From: Hyperoplus lanceolatus
Lineage: Eukaryota; Chordata; Actinopteri; Uranoscopiformes; Ammodytidae
Length of the DNA: 64,000 bases
NCBI GenBank assembly: GCA_026929865.2
Contig: CM049405.1
Coordinates: 23,820,001 to 23,884,000, forward strand
Direction: 5' to 3'
Part shown: piece by piece, positions 1 through 52,783 of the stretch
How positions within the stretch are numbered: the first letter of the stretch is position 1
How the letters are laid out: each line of letters opens with the position of its first letter
The notes under the pieces: generated by a model
Told to the model about the DNA's origin: nothing
Database searches by the model: none
The model's input: only the letters and a program-made list of their open reading frames with translations
Translations under genes and position numbers: made by a program

Positions 1-114
1 GACCACAGACCATGTTATATCAAAGAAGACACAACGTGGGGATTTAAACAGAAAAAAGGGGGATAGTTTATTTGAAATGTACAAAAGCTATATACACACA
101 CACTCACACAAACC

Positions 115-209
<95 letters not shown>

Positions 210-2054
210 AGCATAGTCAAAGCGAATGGTAGCATACACATGGACACTTTAAAAGGCTACTTAGAAATTCAGCAAACATAATAAAACTGAGATTTTTTTT
301 TTTTGCAGGACGACTAGTTTGCCCAGTCCAGTCGGAAACAGGATTTCATAATCAAAGTCTCTGTGTCCCTTCCTGGTTTCTCTGCAGTTCATCCAGAGCC
401 CAGGGGAAGTGTGGGGTGCAGCAAAGGGGAGGGGGAGGAGGGGGGCGGTGTTATGAATGTGGTAATTAGGACTGGATCTCCACCGAGAACACACAGAGGT
501 ACTTGTATATTCTTTTAGAGAATGCTCCTCATCAGACACATGGGTTCATGTGCCCTGATAGACTAACACAGAGCCATATCCTTGTCCTTTTCAATCATTT
601 ACCCTTGTGAGATGGGGGCCATGGAGAGTTAATGCCTCTCATCCTGGGGGCAAAGAAGAAAATCTGAATGTACAGTCAGTGCCATCCCCAAGATCTCCCG
701 GCCATGATCAAAAAAACACTTTAATATCTGTGGATCATAATGTTGTGTACAACCAGGTGTTTAGACTAGGGCTGTCAGAGTCTTTATTATGTCAATAATA
801 GTACTGCAATAAGTCACATGTTTATGAACAGAATTAATTGAGTGTTGAATTAATTTCATGACATTTCATACAAACATACAAATGCACTATGTATAGGCCT
901 ATACCATTTAAAACATTGGCTTAATTCCAAAATGTAGGTTTTTCACTGAAACTTAATAGCAATACGAAACCAGTTGTTCACAAAATATGTTGCTACAACA
1001 GCACCTCTTTGCTTATTTTATTATTCTGAAATAGCAGTTAATGTTATGTTTTGTTTCATAATGGGCAAGTTTACATTTGTACATGCATGGTTCATTTTTG
1101 GGCTCTGACTATGTTCATCTATCTCAGTGCTTCAAGCACCTGCATGTTTGTCGGTGAAGTGAAAAGCTGGACAATGTAGTTCTGTTAAAATATGAATGTC
1201 AGATTCAGTCTTCTTCACCATGTAATAGAGTTTTAAACATTGTCACAAATAGAGCCTTCTTGTTGATTTTAAGAGCAATTTTACAGGTTGTGCTTCTGTT
1301 AGAATTGCAAGTCTCTTCACTGATCTCACATATTTATTGTACATAAAAAGGTGATGTGAGCTGTAGCTCAGCCTGTGCAGTCAACATGGTTATCACGAGG
1401 CAAAAACCAATACAATCAAATGTAAAAACATTTTTTTAGATAAATATATTTCAGAATAAATTGTAGGTTTTCATAATGTACCTTTTGACAGCCCCAGTTT
1501 AAACATCAAAAGTATATAGCATAACTTAAAGCAAGTACCATACAGTATAATCTATACAATTAAATGTCTTCATGAGAAAATCTGTTATCTACATATCGTG
1601 TCCATTTCCTGGTAACTCTTTTTTCACGTTGAACTCATATTCTCAACATCAATGTCCTCAGCAAGGCACTATATGAACTGCTTTCAGTAAACCTCTTTGT
1701 ACAGGGCTATTACACCAGCAAATACTGAATGGCAATCGTTTGTATTGTATTGGTTATCTATACACCCTGGGCTATCATGTAATTGTGGGTCCAATGTATG
1801 GCTTTTTAAACAATGATAGGAAATTGTCATTAACCCTTCCTATACTTATTACAATTTCAATGTAACATAAGAATCTGAATGACATATTTAAGAATACGCA
1901 TATTACTATGGACAATCAAATGTAAAAGTAGGAATTGGCAATTTGTTCTTTTTGTTGCATGATTCAATCAGTGCTTTCTTATGTGTAGTCCATGTGTTCT
2001 TTTCTGTAGAAATGGTTAAGACTGAATGGTATGACAAAGGTGTTTGATTGGCCC
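1..2054 (-). other. gli2: gli2 3' UTR and downstream flank
   Basis: No coding region is seen. The stretch is AT-rich, as expected for a long vertebrate 3' UTR. On the minus strand AATAAA hexamers occur at 1333-1338, 1017-1022 and 783-788; any could be a polyadenylation signal, but which is used cannot be read from sequence. A CA repeat lies at about 93-207. Confidence 0.6.
93..207. repeat. (CA)n microsatellite
   Basis: Imperfect CA repeat, pure from about 119 to 207, downstream of gli2. Confidence 0.99.
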
Positions 2055-39922
<37,868 letters not shown>

Positions 39923-42900
39923 CTGTGGGTCCAAAGGAAAACGAAAAAACACAAATAAATGAAATGATGTAGAACAAGACATTGAAGCTGAAAAATACAG
40001 TTCCTGATTAGTGCCGGCAACGCAGCGTGAGGTGTAACCATACCGTTTTACAGTTCCTGTAATACAGCTGTAATTGAAACCTTTTACACTGTCTGTGCCC
40101 CCCCCCCCCACCTGAAAGACTACTGAATGTTCATTAATGACCCCGTCTATCCAGTGTAGACCAAACCAGGTTACACACACACACACCAAAAAAAAAAGTG
40201 TTTTTATGTGTCAGACAGAAGAATGCATGAATCCACCGTTTCCTGCCATAAATGGTCTGAAAGGCTTCAGGGTAGGACTCATTAAGACATGGCAGCTGAT
40301 CTTCATTAATGAATGTCATTACAACCGCCGAGTAGGAGACGCTAATGTCTTGATAGAAGGAGGAGAGGAAAGCTCCAATCGAAGAAAGACAAAGACAAAA
40401 TTCAATTGCATGTGTGTTGTTTATTGTGTATTGACAGAGAGCATGGAGCAATGTCCCCTTGGGAGTGATCCCTGGCTCTTATTCTTTGTCTGTAGGTTCC
40501 AGTGAAGCTGGGTCTGACCCGGGAGCAGAGACCAGCTAGGGTCTATGGTCAAAGCTCAGTCATTATTTGTAAGGAACTCTGGTACTGGGGGGGACAAGGG
40601 GGACTGACCATGAGCGAATACATTGAGGACATTTTAAGTCCAAAGGCCATGCTGCCCCACATTTAACAGATAATTAAAGAATGCAATAACAGTCATGCCA
40701 TACTCACTATTTGTATTCTGAAACAGAAATATTATTATCATTCGCTTACTTATTATTCTGAAAACAAAAGAAAGGCTGTCAGTATAGGCACTGACTATGC
40801 CCATTCAGATACTGGATTACTATTAGAGTGTAGGGTATGAGTATTTAATGAGTAGAATATGTTATACTGAATTCATTAAGATTACAGGTGTGTAGAAAAA
40901 TACCGTAAAAAACAGTATATAAATAAGTCTGTTATCATTTTATACCAAAAATAAAATTTGCGGTTTTACCACTTGAAGACTATAGACGACGTAGGTGTTG
41001 TATATTTCATGTTCCAATGGATATCCTTTGAATTTGAAGCCTTGTGTTTAGCCATTGTTATCACGGCAACTATAACACGGATTTTCCCTTTTAAAGTTTT
41101 TTTTTTCCAAACACCTTCCTTTTTCTTTTTTTTGCGGTGCCTTAGGGGCCCTAATGCGCTCTGTAGCCGGTGCTGTGAAAACAAGACGTAACAGGCCTCT
41201 GTGTGCCTGTGGGCTACGGCAGAAGGCTGGGATGTTGTTTTTAGGTTGATGCCCATTACAATGACAGACATTACTGCTACTTAACCCTGATTGAGCCTAT
41301 TGTTGTTGTGATTGAGGTAATCACGGTGACGTTGTACCATCTTGTTCTAAATTAATCTGCTGGGATTACACATGATTTGAGGAGAGTAGCGTTTCCCCCT
41401 CAAGGCAGCTCGGAACTATGAAACATTTGACTGGCGTGGAATTTGAACAAGCATTAGCCAACAATCACTGTTTTCCACTTAAAAAAAAAAAAAAAAAACT
41501 CATGGCCTCCATCAGCCTAGCATTATTTGATTCTCTGCTACAGATAGATTTAATTAAGATTAGAATTTTGTCTTGGCTTGATTTGGGTTTATTTTGTGAA
41601 GCAAAACATGAACGTCGTGCCAAAAGTAGTAGAGAACAATGATTAGGATAATTTTCTGCTGTGGCGGATTGAAACAGCAGTGAAACCAAAGTGAGCAGTA
41701 AAAAAAATAAATCTGTCAGGTGTGTCTGCTCTTGTCTTTGAGCTCCTAGAGGGGCCTTGTGTGTGTTTCTATCCAGAGATATAGGCCTGCTGGAGCTCAG
41801 CCAGCCAGTGACCCTCCCTGGCTTTTGTGTGCGTGACAGGCGGCCCGATTCCGAGTCAACTCGTGTGTTACAAAGCCAAAAAGAGGCACCCAGTAAATGA
41901 GTTCGAGCTGGGAAAACGGAGGGCTCGAGCTTTGTTTCACAAGTGGAGCCAGGAGTTTGGGGCTCTTTGTTTTTGCGAGGTGCCCACTTTGCTTGATGCT
42001 GCCTGGCACATCTCTAGTGGAGAGGGTGATGGAGGACACAGGACCAGCAGACATGACTATACCACAAACACACAGCAAAGGGTGTGCTGCTGGAAATCAG
42101 GCCAGCACAGTTGGGCTTTAGTTAAGATTTTATTTGATACGGACATAACATTTGCATTGGACGAACCAGATGCATTGTTTTGAGTGTTTTAGCAAACATG
42201 CTAGTTGTCAACACCTGACCATAGGAAGCTTTTAAAATAAATCAAAGATAAAGCAACAAAAACAATAAAAAACTTATTTAAAACGTACTGGAGAGTTTAA
42301 GAAATTAAACTTCCAGACCCCTAGTTCATATTTCTGTACATAACTGTGCATTCAAGTGACTTCTACATACTAATAATTCCAAAAGATAAAAGTTGTGCCA
42401 ACCCTAACCCTTGTTGTTCAGTTACAAAGTGACCATTTGTTTGTTATCTGTATGACAGATAATTGGTTGGTTTTTATTCATGTGAAAGATGCAATTTTAT
42501 TAAATGTGAATGATAAGTTATCTAAAAAAAGATAATAAGTTGGCTCTTATGTGAATTTTTACATTCAGAAATGTTGTCCAGTCCATTAGCGAAAAACATG
42601 CACAAACACAATAAAATAAACAGTGGCAGGCAGCCCCCTCTCGACTATAAGGGCAGAACAGGCCCCTCCATCACCCAGACAGCTGCATTGTTCCTGGGCT
42701 GCAGGGACAACTACCAACAGGTACATGACTGGGACCAGCTCCACGCTTCACTTGATTTACCGCCTGGCTGTTCCCCTTTGGGTGTGTTGACACGTAGGGG
42801 TTACTCCACACTGGGCCTCATATACTGTACTCAGACCCTAGCACAACTTTAAGCTTCAACTTTTACCACAACACGATGCAAAGATGTTGATGTAGCACTT

Positions 42901-43901
42901 ATATGTGGCACTTTGTAGTTTGGTTTATTTGATGCTAATGTACTTGCATGATTTTCCTGAGTTTGGACCTTTGTGGTTGAATATACCTAAAGGAAGTCCC
43001 TTTAGATAAAATCGTCGGCGAAATGAAATGTAATGTCATTTTGAAATATGTTGACAGAAATTCGGGGATCAATAACTCAGGAGCATTATTCAAAACACAA
43101 ACAATGCACCTTTGCCTATTTCAACATTCATACACAACATTTCTTCTTTATCCTTGAGGTGACATAATGGCCTTAATACTCTTCCGTACTAGCTCAGATA
43201 AGTAATCATGTAGACTTTTACTAAAGGTCTACTGGTTCTCTGTCTGGCTATGTTTGACTGTAAGACGCTCATTTTCTAAAAATCCTGGCATGGGCTCCAA
43301 ATGCATTTAAGTGCACTGTGAAAGGGGGCCTTTTTAGTGTTGGTGGACTTTTATATCATTAATGAACCCAGCCCCACTAGAAGCTGTAAATGGTGGTTGT
43401 TCTCAGGCTACTTACGTATCTGCTCTGATCTCTCATTTCATGTTTGTTCTAAGTGAGACTTGAACATATCTCTTGCCCCGTATAGCCCCCATACTGAGGC
43501 TCCAGACATGCCAAACATCCTGCCAAGGGCCCCCACCATCTTCTCCTTTATAGTTTGCAATCTTAAAGCCGCAGTTTGATCTCTCACTAAAGACAATGCC
43601 AGGTGTTGGATGTTAAACAAAAGGGCCCGGCGATGTCTTATGACTCACAGAAAGAAAAAAAAGTAGTAGAATAAGAAGAAGAAGAAGGAGAAGGGAGAGC
43701 ACTCTTTTATTATGTCCAAATGAAGGCCCCAGATCTGGACCATGCTGAAGTGGAAAGAGTGGAGTGGGGCTCATGTCTTCGAGGAAGTACTCAATGATAA
43801 TAATAATGCCCTCAGAGGCCACGCCAGGCCAGGAATAATTTGGGGAGGAAAAAAAAAAAGCCTTTGTTGTGCTTTGAGAGAAAGGGACAGAGAGACACAG
43901 A

Positions 43902-43955
<54 letters not shown>
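43902..43955. repeat. (GT)n(GA)n compound microsatellite
   Basis: Short GT run followed by GA run, with one interruption near the end. Confidence 0.97.
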
Positions 43956-43956
<1 letters not shown>

Positions 43957-44109
43957 GTGAAGAGCAGAGGAGTACAAGAGAGGTGGGGGTGCTCAATTCA
44001 GACAGGAAATTCCAGCAGAAAAAGTTGGCCTGGGTCCTAACTACACAGCACCGTGCCAACGGCTATACACAAATGCTCATGCTCATGTGCACGCAAATAC
44101 ACTCACAAA

Positions 44110-44168
<59 letters not shown>

Positions 44169-44203
44169 ACACACATATGCATGCACACACACACACACAC
44201 ACA
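44110..44203. repeat. (TC)n(AC)n microsatellite
   Basis: A short TC run, then AC with catatgcatgc interruptions. Confidence 0.97.
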
Positions 44204-44360
44204 TCCCTGTACTTCTATCTTTATGAGGACACTCATTGACATAATGCATTGCCTAGCCCAGTGCTTCTCAAATGGTGGGGCTGCATTGATTTCCAACTGA
44301 CCAAACATTTTTATTTTTTATTTTTTTTAAACACACATTGGCGCTGCATTGGTTCTTAGC

Positions 44361-44408
44361 CGCACACACACACACACACACACACATACACGCGCGCACA
44401 CACACACA

Positions 44409-44464
<56 letters not shown>

Positions 44465-44468
44465 GACA
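44361..44468. repeat. (CA)n microsatellite
   Basis: CA repeat with a tacacgcgcg interruption near its start. Confidence 0.98.
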
Positions 44469-44664
44469 CTGATTTGTTCTGCAGTTCACTCTCTGTAAGC
44501 AACCATCAGAGTGACTGAGACAAACACAAACGTGTTTCTTTGAGGTTTAACAGACGTGTCTCTCTTAAATACACAGACACACACAGCACACTAAGGAAGG
44601 TGTTATGCCCAAGGTTAATAATAAAAAGTGTGTGTTTAGCCTAATGTGGGAATCCTGCACTATA

Positions 44665-44789
<125 letters not shown>

Positions 44790-45648
44790 CATGAAACCTG
44801 CAAAGGTTTTGGTTTGCAACACGTCACTTCCTCCAGGGTAGTGCATGGGCGAAGGGATGGCGACAGGAGGATTACAGGCTTACAGCAGAGCACGGAAACA
44901 CCGGCATCTATGAAAGGAAGTCTTCACAGAGTGGTTCTTTACTGTTTAACAGTCCCCGGGGGAGGGTAAAACGATACCTGTTTTATTGATCGGGGGATTT
45001 TGAGGCAGAAGGTAAGTGGATTAGACCAGTGGTTTTGGGCTAATGCCATGAGATGGTTTTGAGCGGAAATTCATTAGTCCCTGTGAACTCTGGGTAAAGT
45101 CTGTGTATGTTATGATGTACACATCAAACACTCAATCCCTGGGAAGATAACTATAACACAAATGTTTTCTTCCGGAAGGTTTCGAGTTAGCACTGTAAAG
45201 ATTGGGCCTATAGTGCTGGAAGCTTGTAACCTAACTATAGCACAGTATGAACTCAAGATGTTTATGTCTCATAATATACCAATGTCCATTAGTCTGTAGT
45301 TGAAGCTATGGGGCTGGGCATTGATTCACATTATTATTATTATTGTATGGTACAAACCGATGTGTGTCCATGGTAGTAGTAATTAGAACACCTGTACAGT
45401 GGTAGGATACATACTGTAGGGTTGACAGTCCCAGTGTTGTTGTACTGTATATCAGCAATCATGGTATGCCTCTCTTTCCAATCAAATGACTCCTATGTAT
45501 TTGTCAGCTGGTCACCAAAAATGACACCTTTCACAGCACAAACACATCATTTCAGTCATTATTTATATCAAACTTTGATTTTACTATTGATTACTGCGTC
45601 TTTAAAACATTTCTAGGACATGTTTGTGTGTGGTGAGGCCTACATTTC

Positions 45649-46812
45649 TTAAAGCTCCCATATTATACACTTTTCGGTTCTATTATACACCATATTATAT
45701 GGTCTTAGTGGTCCCTAATACATTTTTCTTCAATTGTTTGCTGAAAAAAACTTTCAGATAATGTATTGTACTATGCTGATGTTCAGCTAATCTCACAATG
45801 GCCTATTTTTTAAAAAGAGCTGCAGCTCCCCTCGTAAATATACAATCTTTGAGCTGCCCCCGCCCCCTGTCCGGAAGCGAAGCCAGATATGCCTCGCCCT
45901 CTGTCTGTTTGTAAACAATGATGACGTATAGCCTGTTAGCACAGTTAGGTTTATCCTACCCATGAGAAGAACCAAGTCTAGTGCTAGTAACGCACTTTGA
46001 ACAGTTTGACATGACCTGTCCTTGTCTACATGAAAGACTATGTTAATACAGAAGCACTGACAGCCACACGCTAATGGAAACGGTTCACAATGTTCACAAT
46101 AAAAATGCTGCAAAAGATGGTGGCTACTGCGAAGCTAGCTCGGGAGCTAGCTGCTAACAATACCACTAAAATCTGTGAAAAAATCATCGTCAAAGTCAGA
46201 CTTCTTCAGTATACCTTCCAATCCTTTGTCCTGTTAAAAACGAGGCATTTCCAGACTGGTGTGGGGAATAGAAATATGTTTTTATGAGCAAAAGCTGAAT
46301 GCTTGTCCCAAAGCTAATAGCTATACATCAGTCAGGCAAAAATACCAATAAAAACATTTATCCAGTTTCACTGTTTGAAAAAAAGCACAAGTAGCTTCCT
46401 ATCCGTTGTTTTATTAAAAACGAGGCTGCTGTGGTTAAGATAAATTAGTGGATTATGCAACATTCATCATGTTTTGTCGTACAACAGGCATCTTGTCGCT
46501 TAGCAACAAGCAAACAACATGGGGGTGAAGGAATATTCTTCGAGAGGATTTTGGGGCCGTGGACCAATAAGAAATGGGGGGTGGACTGCACAGTGGAAGC
46601 TTCTGGCTTTCCAGTTTTTGACGCCAGAAACGGGGAGAATTCTGACTGGAGTATAGTGGGTGGAGAGGTGGAGGGTTTCAGAAAAGGGGAGAGTGAGAAA
46701 AGGAGAGAGCTTTCTTTTTTTTGATACTTTGACAGTCTGTAGGCACACCGTAGACCCATAATTATATTCAAGAACATCGGAAAAGTGCATTTGCACAATA
46801 TGTGAGCTTTAA
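45649..46812 (+). mobile_element. TTAA-flanked element 'TTAAAGCTCCCATATTAT', long copy (1,164 bp)
   Basis: TTAA at 45649-45652 and 46809-46812. The left end is aaagctcccatattatacac; the right end cacaatatgtgagcttt is its degraded inverted repeat. Interior blocks (gagctgcagctcccctcg near 45819; gtggaagcttctggctttcc near 46594) match, in the opposite orientation, the 510-bp copy at 52274-52783, which lacks about 640 bp of the middle. No transposase is seen. TTAA ends suggest a piggyBac-like origin. Confidence 0.82.
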
Positions 46813-47436
46813 CAAGTGTTTTCCCATGAATTGTGTGTTTGAACACAGTTTTGAGATTCAAATCTGAACTAAGTGGCCTGCAATGAGGGCCCTTGCTGCT
46901 GTCTTGTGTTTATATCTGGTTGCCATGACACCCTCATCCTTACTACAGTACCCCCCGCCCCCCTCCCCCAGATGTGCTGTCGCACCTCACAGGGGGGTGG
47001 GTGTGTGGAGCTGCCCTGGGCTTGTATTGCTACCTCCGTTGGCTGTCCCCCCCGCCCCTCACACAGCCTGCTTACAGATCCCTTTACTCAGACTCAGCTG
47101 GACTCTCTCTCTCTCTCTCTCTCCTCTGTACCATTATCCGTCTCTGTCAAACCTGCACGCTTGCCTCAGTCAATCACTCCTTAGTCTGGGAGTCAACCTC
47201 CAGCAACCCACAGCCATGTATGATCCATCACCCCAGGCCCACAACGCGCTGCACTGCCTCTGCTAATTGTTCTAAGGGCCGAGTTCCTACCGAGACCTTT
47301 AGTCTCACCCTGGGTTTGCCCATTAGGTGCTGCTGCTGCTAACTGAAGTCCATTCAGTGTAAAAGCAGGTACCAAGGGAGGTATAGCAAGATGTTACCAC
47401 CTCCAAATTTTCCACGACTTTCCTTTTAAAAAATAT

Positions 47437-47572
47437 TGCATTTCCTTTTTTTCTTTGGGCATTCTGTATGCTTTATTTAACAGCGTGGAGAGACAGAGAT
47501 GACATGGGGCAGAGAAGGGAATGACATGCAGAGAGAACAACCACGGGCCGGACTGGAACCCAGGTCCGCCCC
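47437..47572 (-). repeat. degraded SINE
   Basis: On the minus strand it shows a damaged B-box-like ggttccagtcc, then gttctctctgcatgtcattc, gccccatgtcatctctgtct and a gcccaaag end. It is the same family as 21850-21990. The tRNA-like head is truncated. Confidence 0.65.
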
Positions 47573-48537
47573 GTTTTTTTCCTCCAAAAGTTCACCAGCA
47601 CAATGTTATAATCTCAGACCACAAAGACCCATTAGATGGGCCTCAAATCCCCCAAATATCTTTGCCTCATGACCGTCATGTGTTACCCTGGGCCTTAGTG
47701 TTAGGCATTTAGCTGGTGAATGGGTAGTATCCTGCACAGGTAGCCTTGCCTGGCTTTAGTTCGCGCCTCTTCTTGTTTAAGGCAGGCAGTAGGGCCTCTC
47801 TGTGTGAAGACTGATGAGGTGTCAGGATAATCAGCTTCCCGTGCAGACTTCTGATTTATGGCTTGGTCCCCCTTTAGAGCACAGGTGTAGTTCCTGATCA
47901 AACTAATTAATGCATTGGCTTTCTTATTGCATTGGTGATGGTGAGAAGAATAAAGCGGCCACTTCAAGAGGGTGCGAGGGAAAACAAGATAAAAGCTTGC
48001 TCGGAGACGGGGAAGTGCCCATCATGCTTTTAAATGTAAGTGCAACTGTGTGGAGTTCATTCTTGGAATATTTAGTCGTCGCCATGATATGTTTTCTGCA
48101 TGTCTCACTCCAATCCAAAACATCACAATAATATTTTAGTCCATGTGTGACTTCATCAATCTGTTCCTCGGTCTCAACAGCGTTTGCTTTCCCGTTTTTT
48201 TTGGCAAAGTCTAAACGCTGCCGATCAGCGCCAAATCACTTCAAACGGCGGGAACCCAGAGCCTTTCCTCTGTGTCTTGCAAGTTGCCCTTTAACCTCCC
48301 AGACACAGCTGACGGAGGAGCTGCCAGTTCTCACACAAAGAGCGTCCTCAGCGCCCTATGACGGCATCCTCAGCGCAAGCTCAGCACCCACTCCCCCCAT
48401 CACCCCCCCAACGGCTTGTTAAGAAGAGGAAGGCAGAGGAAATACCCCCAAACACTACACAATGTGTTGGGAGAAGGAGGCACAGGCAGCTCACATCAAT
48501 CTAAAGCCGTCTCCGCTGGGGGTCAGCCTGAGGTGAG

Positions 48538-48556
48538 CCCCCCCCCCCCCCCCCAC
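48538..48556. repeat. poly(C) run
   Basis: A run of about 16-17 C; G-rich on the gli2 strand. Confidence 0.9.
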
Positions 48557-49443
48557 CAGGGATCGGAGCCAGAGGCTGGGGAGGATCTCCTCGGAGGACC
48601 TGGGCCTGGTCTCCATCAAAACATGCCGCATTGGTCTCTAAGCATGTTACCTTTTTGAACAGTAAAGATACCAATGTTATTTAAAACAAACAGACAAACT
48701 ACAGGCTAACAAAAGGCAAGAGGTACATTTTTCTAGGGGGGCTGTCACAATAATTTGTGTTTCTTCTAAAGCACTTACTTTCAATAAACATTTCTAACAA
48801 CTAATATGAAGGTTAACACAGAAAGATTTGTTCATATGTTCTTCATTGTCTGATCTATGATACGTTTTGTTCTTAAAGTTTGTATCCAAAATCTGTTCTG
48901 TAAAAACTTTGGACACTAAAATACTGTATAAATGAAAAAATATAAAGTGTAAATAGTATAGATATTTTAACTTTGGCTTTATTTAACATCTAGATTTGTT
49001 GGGTTAAAAAATAAATGCAATGTATGCATAATTTGTTAGATATTGTATATATAGTAAGATTTATACCATCAGAAAACATTTGGTCCAACATAATGATGCA
49101 TTACGACGTAGATCTATGAGTGAGTGCATTTTCACAGGCTTCTCTGTGTATGTCCACTAAGATAAGGCTTACTTACTATGTGTTTATATTGGAGCAGCCA
49201 TAGAATAAAAGGTTCAGCTCCCACTAAGTTACTGTATACATCCTCTGAGTGTTGTTGGAGCTCAGATGAAGGGGGCTGGATACTCTGAAAGCTGGAGAGA
49301 GACATTTTTGAAGGAATCAAGACGGCTCGGCTGACTGTTGGTGGCGTTCATAACACAGGGCAGAGCATCTTAAGTGCAGGCCCCTGTGCTCTTAGGTCAA
49401 CCTTTACCGATAAGATTAAACGTTAAGACTGGGCTGATTATGT

Positions 49444-49566
<123 letters not shown>

Positions 49567-52273
49567 GCAGCAGCAGGCTCTTACAGGCCTCCTTCTTGTC
49601 TGGCCTCTTTTCTTAGGGGGAAGGATTCGGTGTGGAAACCGTCTCACTCTGGGAATTTGTTTTAAAGCACTAACAAGAAACAGCTGTGAAGCGGGTCAGA
49701 GGGCTTCCGACCAACTGGATTAGCTCTCAGGTGAAGAGAGAGAGCCCTCTCCCTCCCTCCCTCCCCCTATCCTCCACCAGTCCACTAATGTTGGCTGCTC
49801 CTCTTTCTCTTTTTGTGAGGCGACCTTTGTTTTAGGGTCCATGTTGTATGATTAAAATATAAACTATAACAATATCTTGAATGCATTATCAGATAAAAAG
49901 GGAAAAAAATGTGTTTGGAAAGGTTATAGTTAACTGTATCTAGACACTTAAGAGTGATCTGTCTTTCAAATAAACGGTTAGCTAAGAAAAACCACCATCA
50001 TTATAAGGAGTCCATTATTAAGAATGGCTTCTGAATTCATGTTTTAAACCAAACACATATATAGACTAAATTACCTTTTGAACAGAAGTATAATCTGGTA
50101 TGGTATTAAGAAGCATAAAATACTGAAACATAGGACTATATTGATACCACAGATATGACCAAAATATACCAAAAACATGCAGTCCCCTTACTGATAATTT
50201 TCTGCACTGAAAGAAATGTCAGACTCTGCTGTGTCCTGACCTGCTAAGGTATAAATGAGAGGAAATACAGCTGTCACCTAGCAAACACTTTAGTTTGTTA
50301 TTTCAAATAACACGTTCAATATCAAATGTCTGATCTTATTGTGTCATTACAAATGTATCTGAATTGTTCTTATTGTGGACCATGTGCATTCAGACATCGA
50401 ACGAGAGAAATAGATACACACCCTTATTTATTCAGGTGGATTTTTTAAATCAACCTAAATTAAATCTGTGATTGAAACACACAAACACAGACAAACGGCC
50501 TTAGTCCTGCTGCTACTAGTAGCAGGAAACTATGGCATGCTTGTAAAGTTGTTTTCCATCTGTTGTTGTCTCAGCTAGATGGAGACTCCAAACTGATGTC
50601 AGAGCTCCCCAAAAACAACGACTCCGTCTCCTAGCCTGTCACAGTGACAGCCGGCCACCCTATACCCCCCCTCCTCCACACACCAACAGACCCACTGATT
50701 TATGAACTCAACTGCATAGCACTTTAACAGCGCAGAACCTGACCACACGGTTGAAAAACTACATTTCCCACTCAGTGTCAACTTCTCCCTCTGTCGATTT
50801 TACATGAGGCACTTCAGTGGTTGGTTAAGACAGGATCGCTGAATTGTATTAGTGTATTAGTTGAGTGTGAAAAGGTCAGTGGTTTGAAAGACGGGGGATC
50901 AAAAAAATCTTGAATTTTGATTTACACTTGGTACGGTGGGTCTGTTTGTTGAATAACTGAGGAACCCTAAGTTTTGGTGTCTTGTTTGAGTTTGAGACTC
51001 GACAGTATAAAGTGCACAGCCAGTGCTACTATGGATTTTGGTAAATGTGGACACAGCATCGGGTTTTCTACCTGTCTTTAGTGGTTCGGATCCAATAAAT
51101 AAGACTACTGCTCCGGGGCTAGAGTGACGGATGAAGTGAAGAGAGTTGGCTCACACATTTACGAGCAAAGACGGAAAGGAAATGGGAAGAAGAAGAAAGG
51201 GGGCACGGAGTCAACAATGGCATGAATTATTGGGGTCAGGAAGTGATTTCACTGTGTCTTCTGCTGTGGGGGCGCCAGGATTACCAAAGGGCCCTCAGGC
51301 AGAGAAGATCCTTTTTGTCTGCACAACGAAACATCATCTACTTTACTTAATCTCTTGTGTCAATTTCTTTTGGTAAGTGTCTAGTCTTTTTCCTGATGCA
51401 AACTATTGCTTATATTATAAAACTGCACAAACTCTTTCCACTATCTACTACATCAGTGTATGTATGTCATTAATCAGTGGTTCATTCATTGGCATTGGGA
51501 GATCGCTGTCTCGCTCCTGCCTGCAGCTACCTTTGGCAGTAAGGGCTGGTGCTGTGTGTGTGTGTGTGAATGCAGCCTGGAGGGCAGTTGATATGTTTAC
51601 TTGGCCTTAATGCAAGTATGGAAGTCAAATAAACAAGGGGCCCTGCGAGTAACACATGCCGCTTTCATCAATCCCTTTGGCTGGCAATGGGGTCGAACCG
51701 TTTATAAAGGAGAGGGCTTTTGGGAAACATTGAAAGGAGTTTGCTCCGTGTTGGTCCACATGTCCATCTTCATTAGATTCCACGCGAGGCAAATGGAAAG
51801 GGCTGACCGAGTGTTGGAAAGCTTCAGTTTGAGAGGAAATGGCAAACACAGAAGTAAGCCTAGTGCGGGATAAATGACACTTTGAATTTGTGAGTTTTCT
51901 TTTTCCGCAGAGCTGTACTTCTAAATCTTTGGCATCGTCCATTGTGTTTAAGGCCCAGGTGTGTTACAGAATGTAATGTGAATGTTGCTGGTCCCTGACT
52001 GTTGACAAGCAGGGCATCCGAAGACCCCAGAAAGGCTCCAGAGACGAGCTTAAAGATAGCCAGGACATTACTCAGCAACAACAAACAACAGCTCCTCAAG
52101 ATAAGGGATCGTTTGTCACTAGGAGCTGCGCTGACAAACAGCATGCATTGTGTGATAAAATTAGCCCGACTTGCCGCTTCCCTTGTGTGTGACTGTGAGA
52201 TAGTTGAGTCACCCCGGGGGTAATCCTGTGGGGGAATCTCCTTCTATCTGACAAACACCATCATGGATATTGG

Positions 52274-52783
52274 TTAAAGGTCCCATATTATGCTAAATGC
52301 ACTTTTTAAATGTGTTCTAACATATCCATGCGTCCACAGTGTGCCTAGAGACAAAATATCAAAAAAAATAACAATCTCTCCTTTTCTCACTCTCCCCCTT
52401 TCTGAAACCCCCACCACTCCCCCCCAATATACTCCAGTTAGAATTATCCTCGTTTCTGACCTCAAAAACTGGAAAGCCAGAAGCTTCCACTGTGCAGCCC
52501 ACACCCCTATTTCTTCTTAGTCCACGGCCCTGACAGAGAGGGTGAGGCGTATCTGGCTTCGCTTCCGGACAGGGGCAGCTCAAAGATTGTATATTTACGA
52601 GGGGAGCTGCAGCTCTTTTTAAAAAATAGGCCATTGTGAGATTAGCTGAACATCAGCATAGTACAATAAATTATCTAAAAGTTTTCTTCAGCAAACAATT
52701 AAAGAAAAACGTATTAGGGACCACTAAGACCATATAATATGGTGTATAATAGAACCGAAAAGTGTCTAATATGGGAGCTTTAA
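52274..52783 (-). mobile_element. TTAA-flanked element 'TTAAAGCTCCCATATTAT', short copy (510 bp)
   Basis: TTAA at 52274-52277 and 52780-52783. The ends aaaggtcccatattatgc and gtctaatatgggagcttt are inverted repeats. Blocks such as gagctgcagctctttttaaa and tatctggcttcgcttccgga match the long copy at 45649-46812 in reverse. It is an internally deleted, non-autonomous version. Confidence 0.85.

Noticed and set aside
44256-44350. hAT-like end (cagtgcttctcaaatggtgg)
   Set aside because: It resembles ends of vertebrate hAT elements, but no second end or target duplication could be defined because microsatellites flank it.
46873-47342. Three overlapping plus-strand frames
   Set aside because: They overlap in all three frames over a C-rich/CT-repeat region, a sign of low stop frequency rather than coding.
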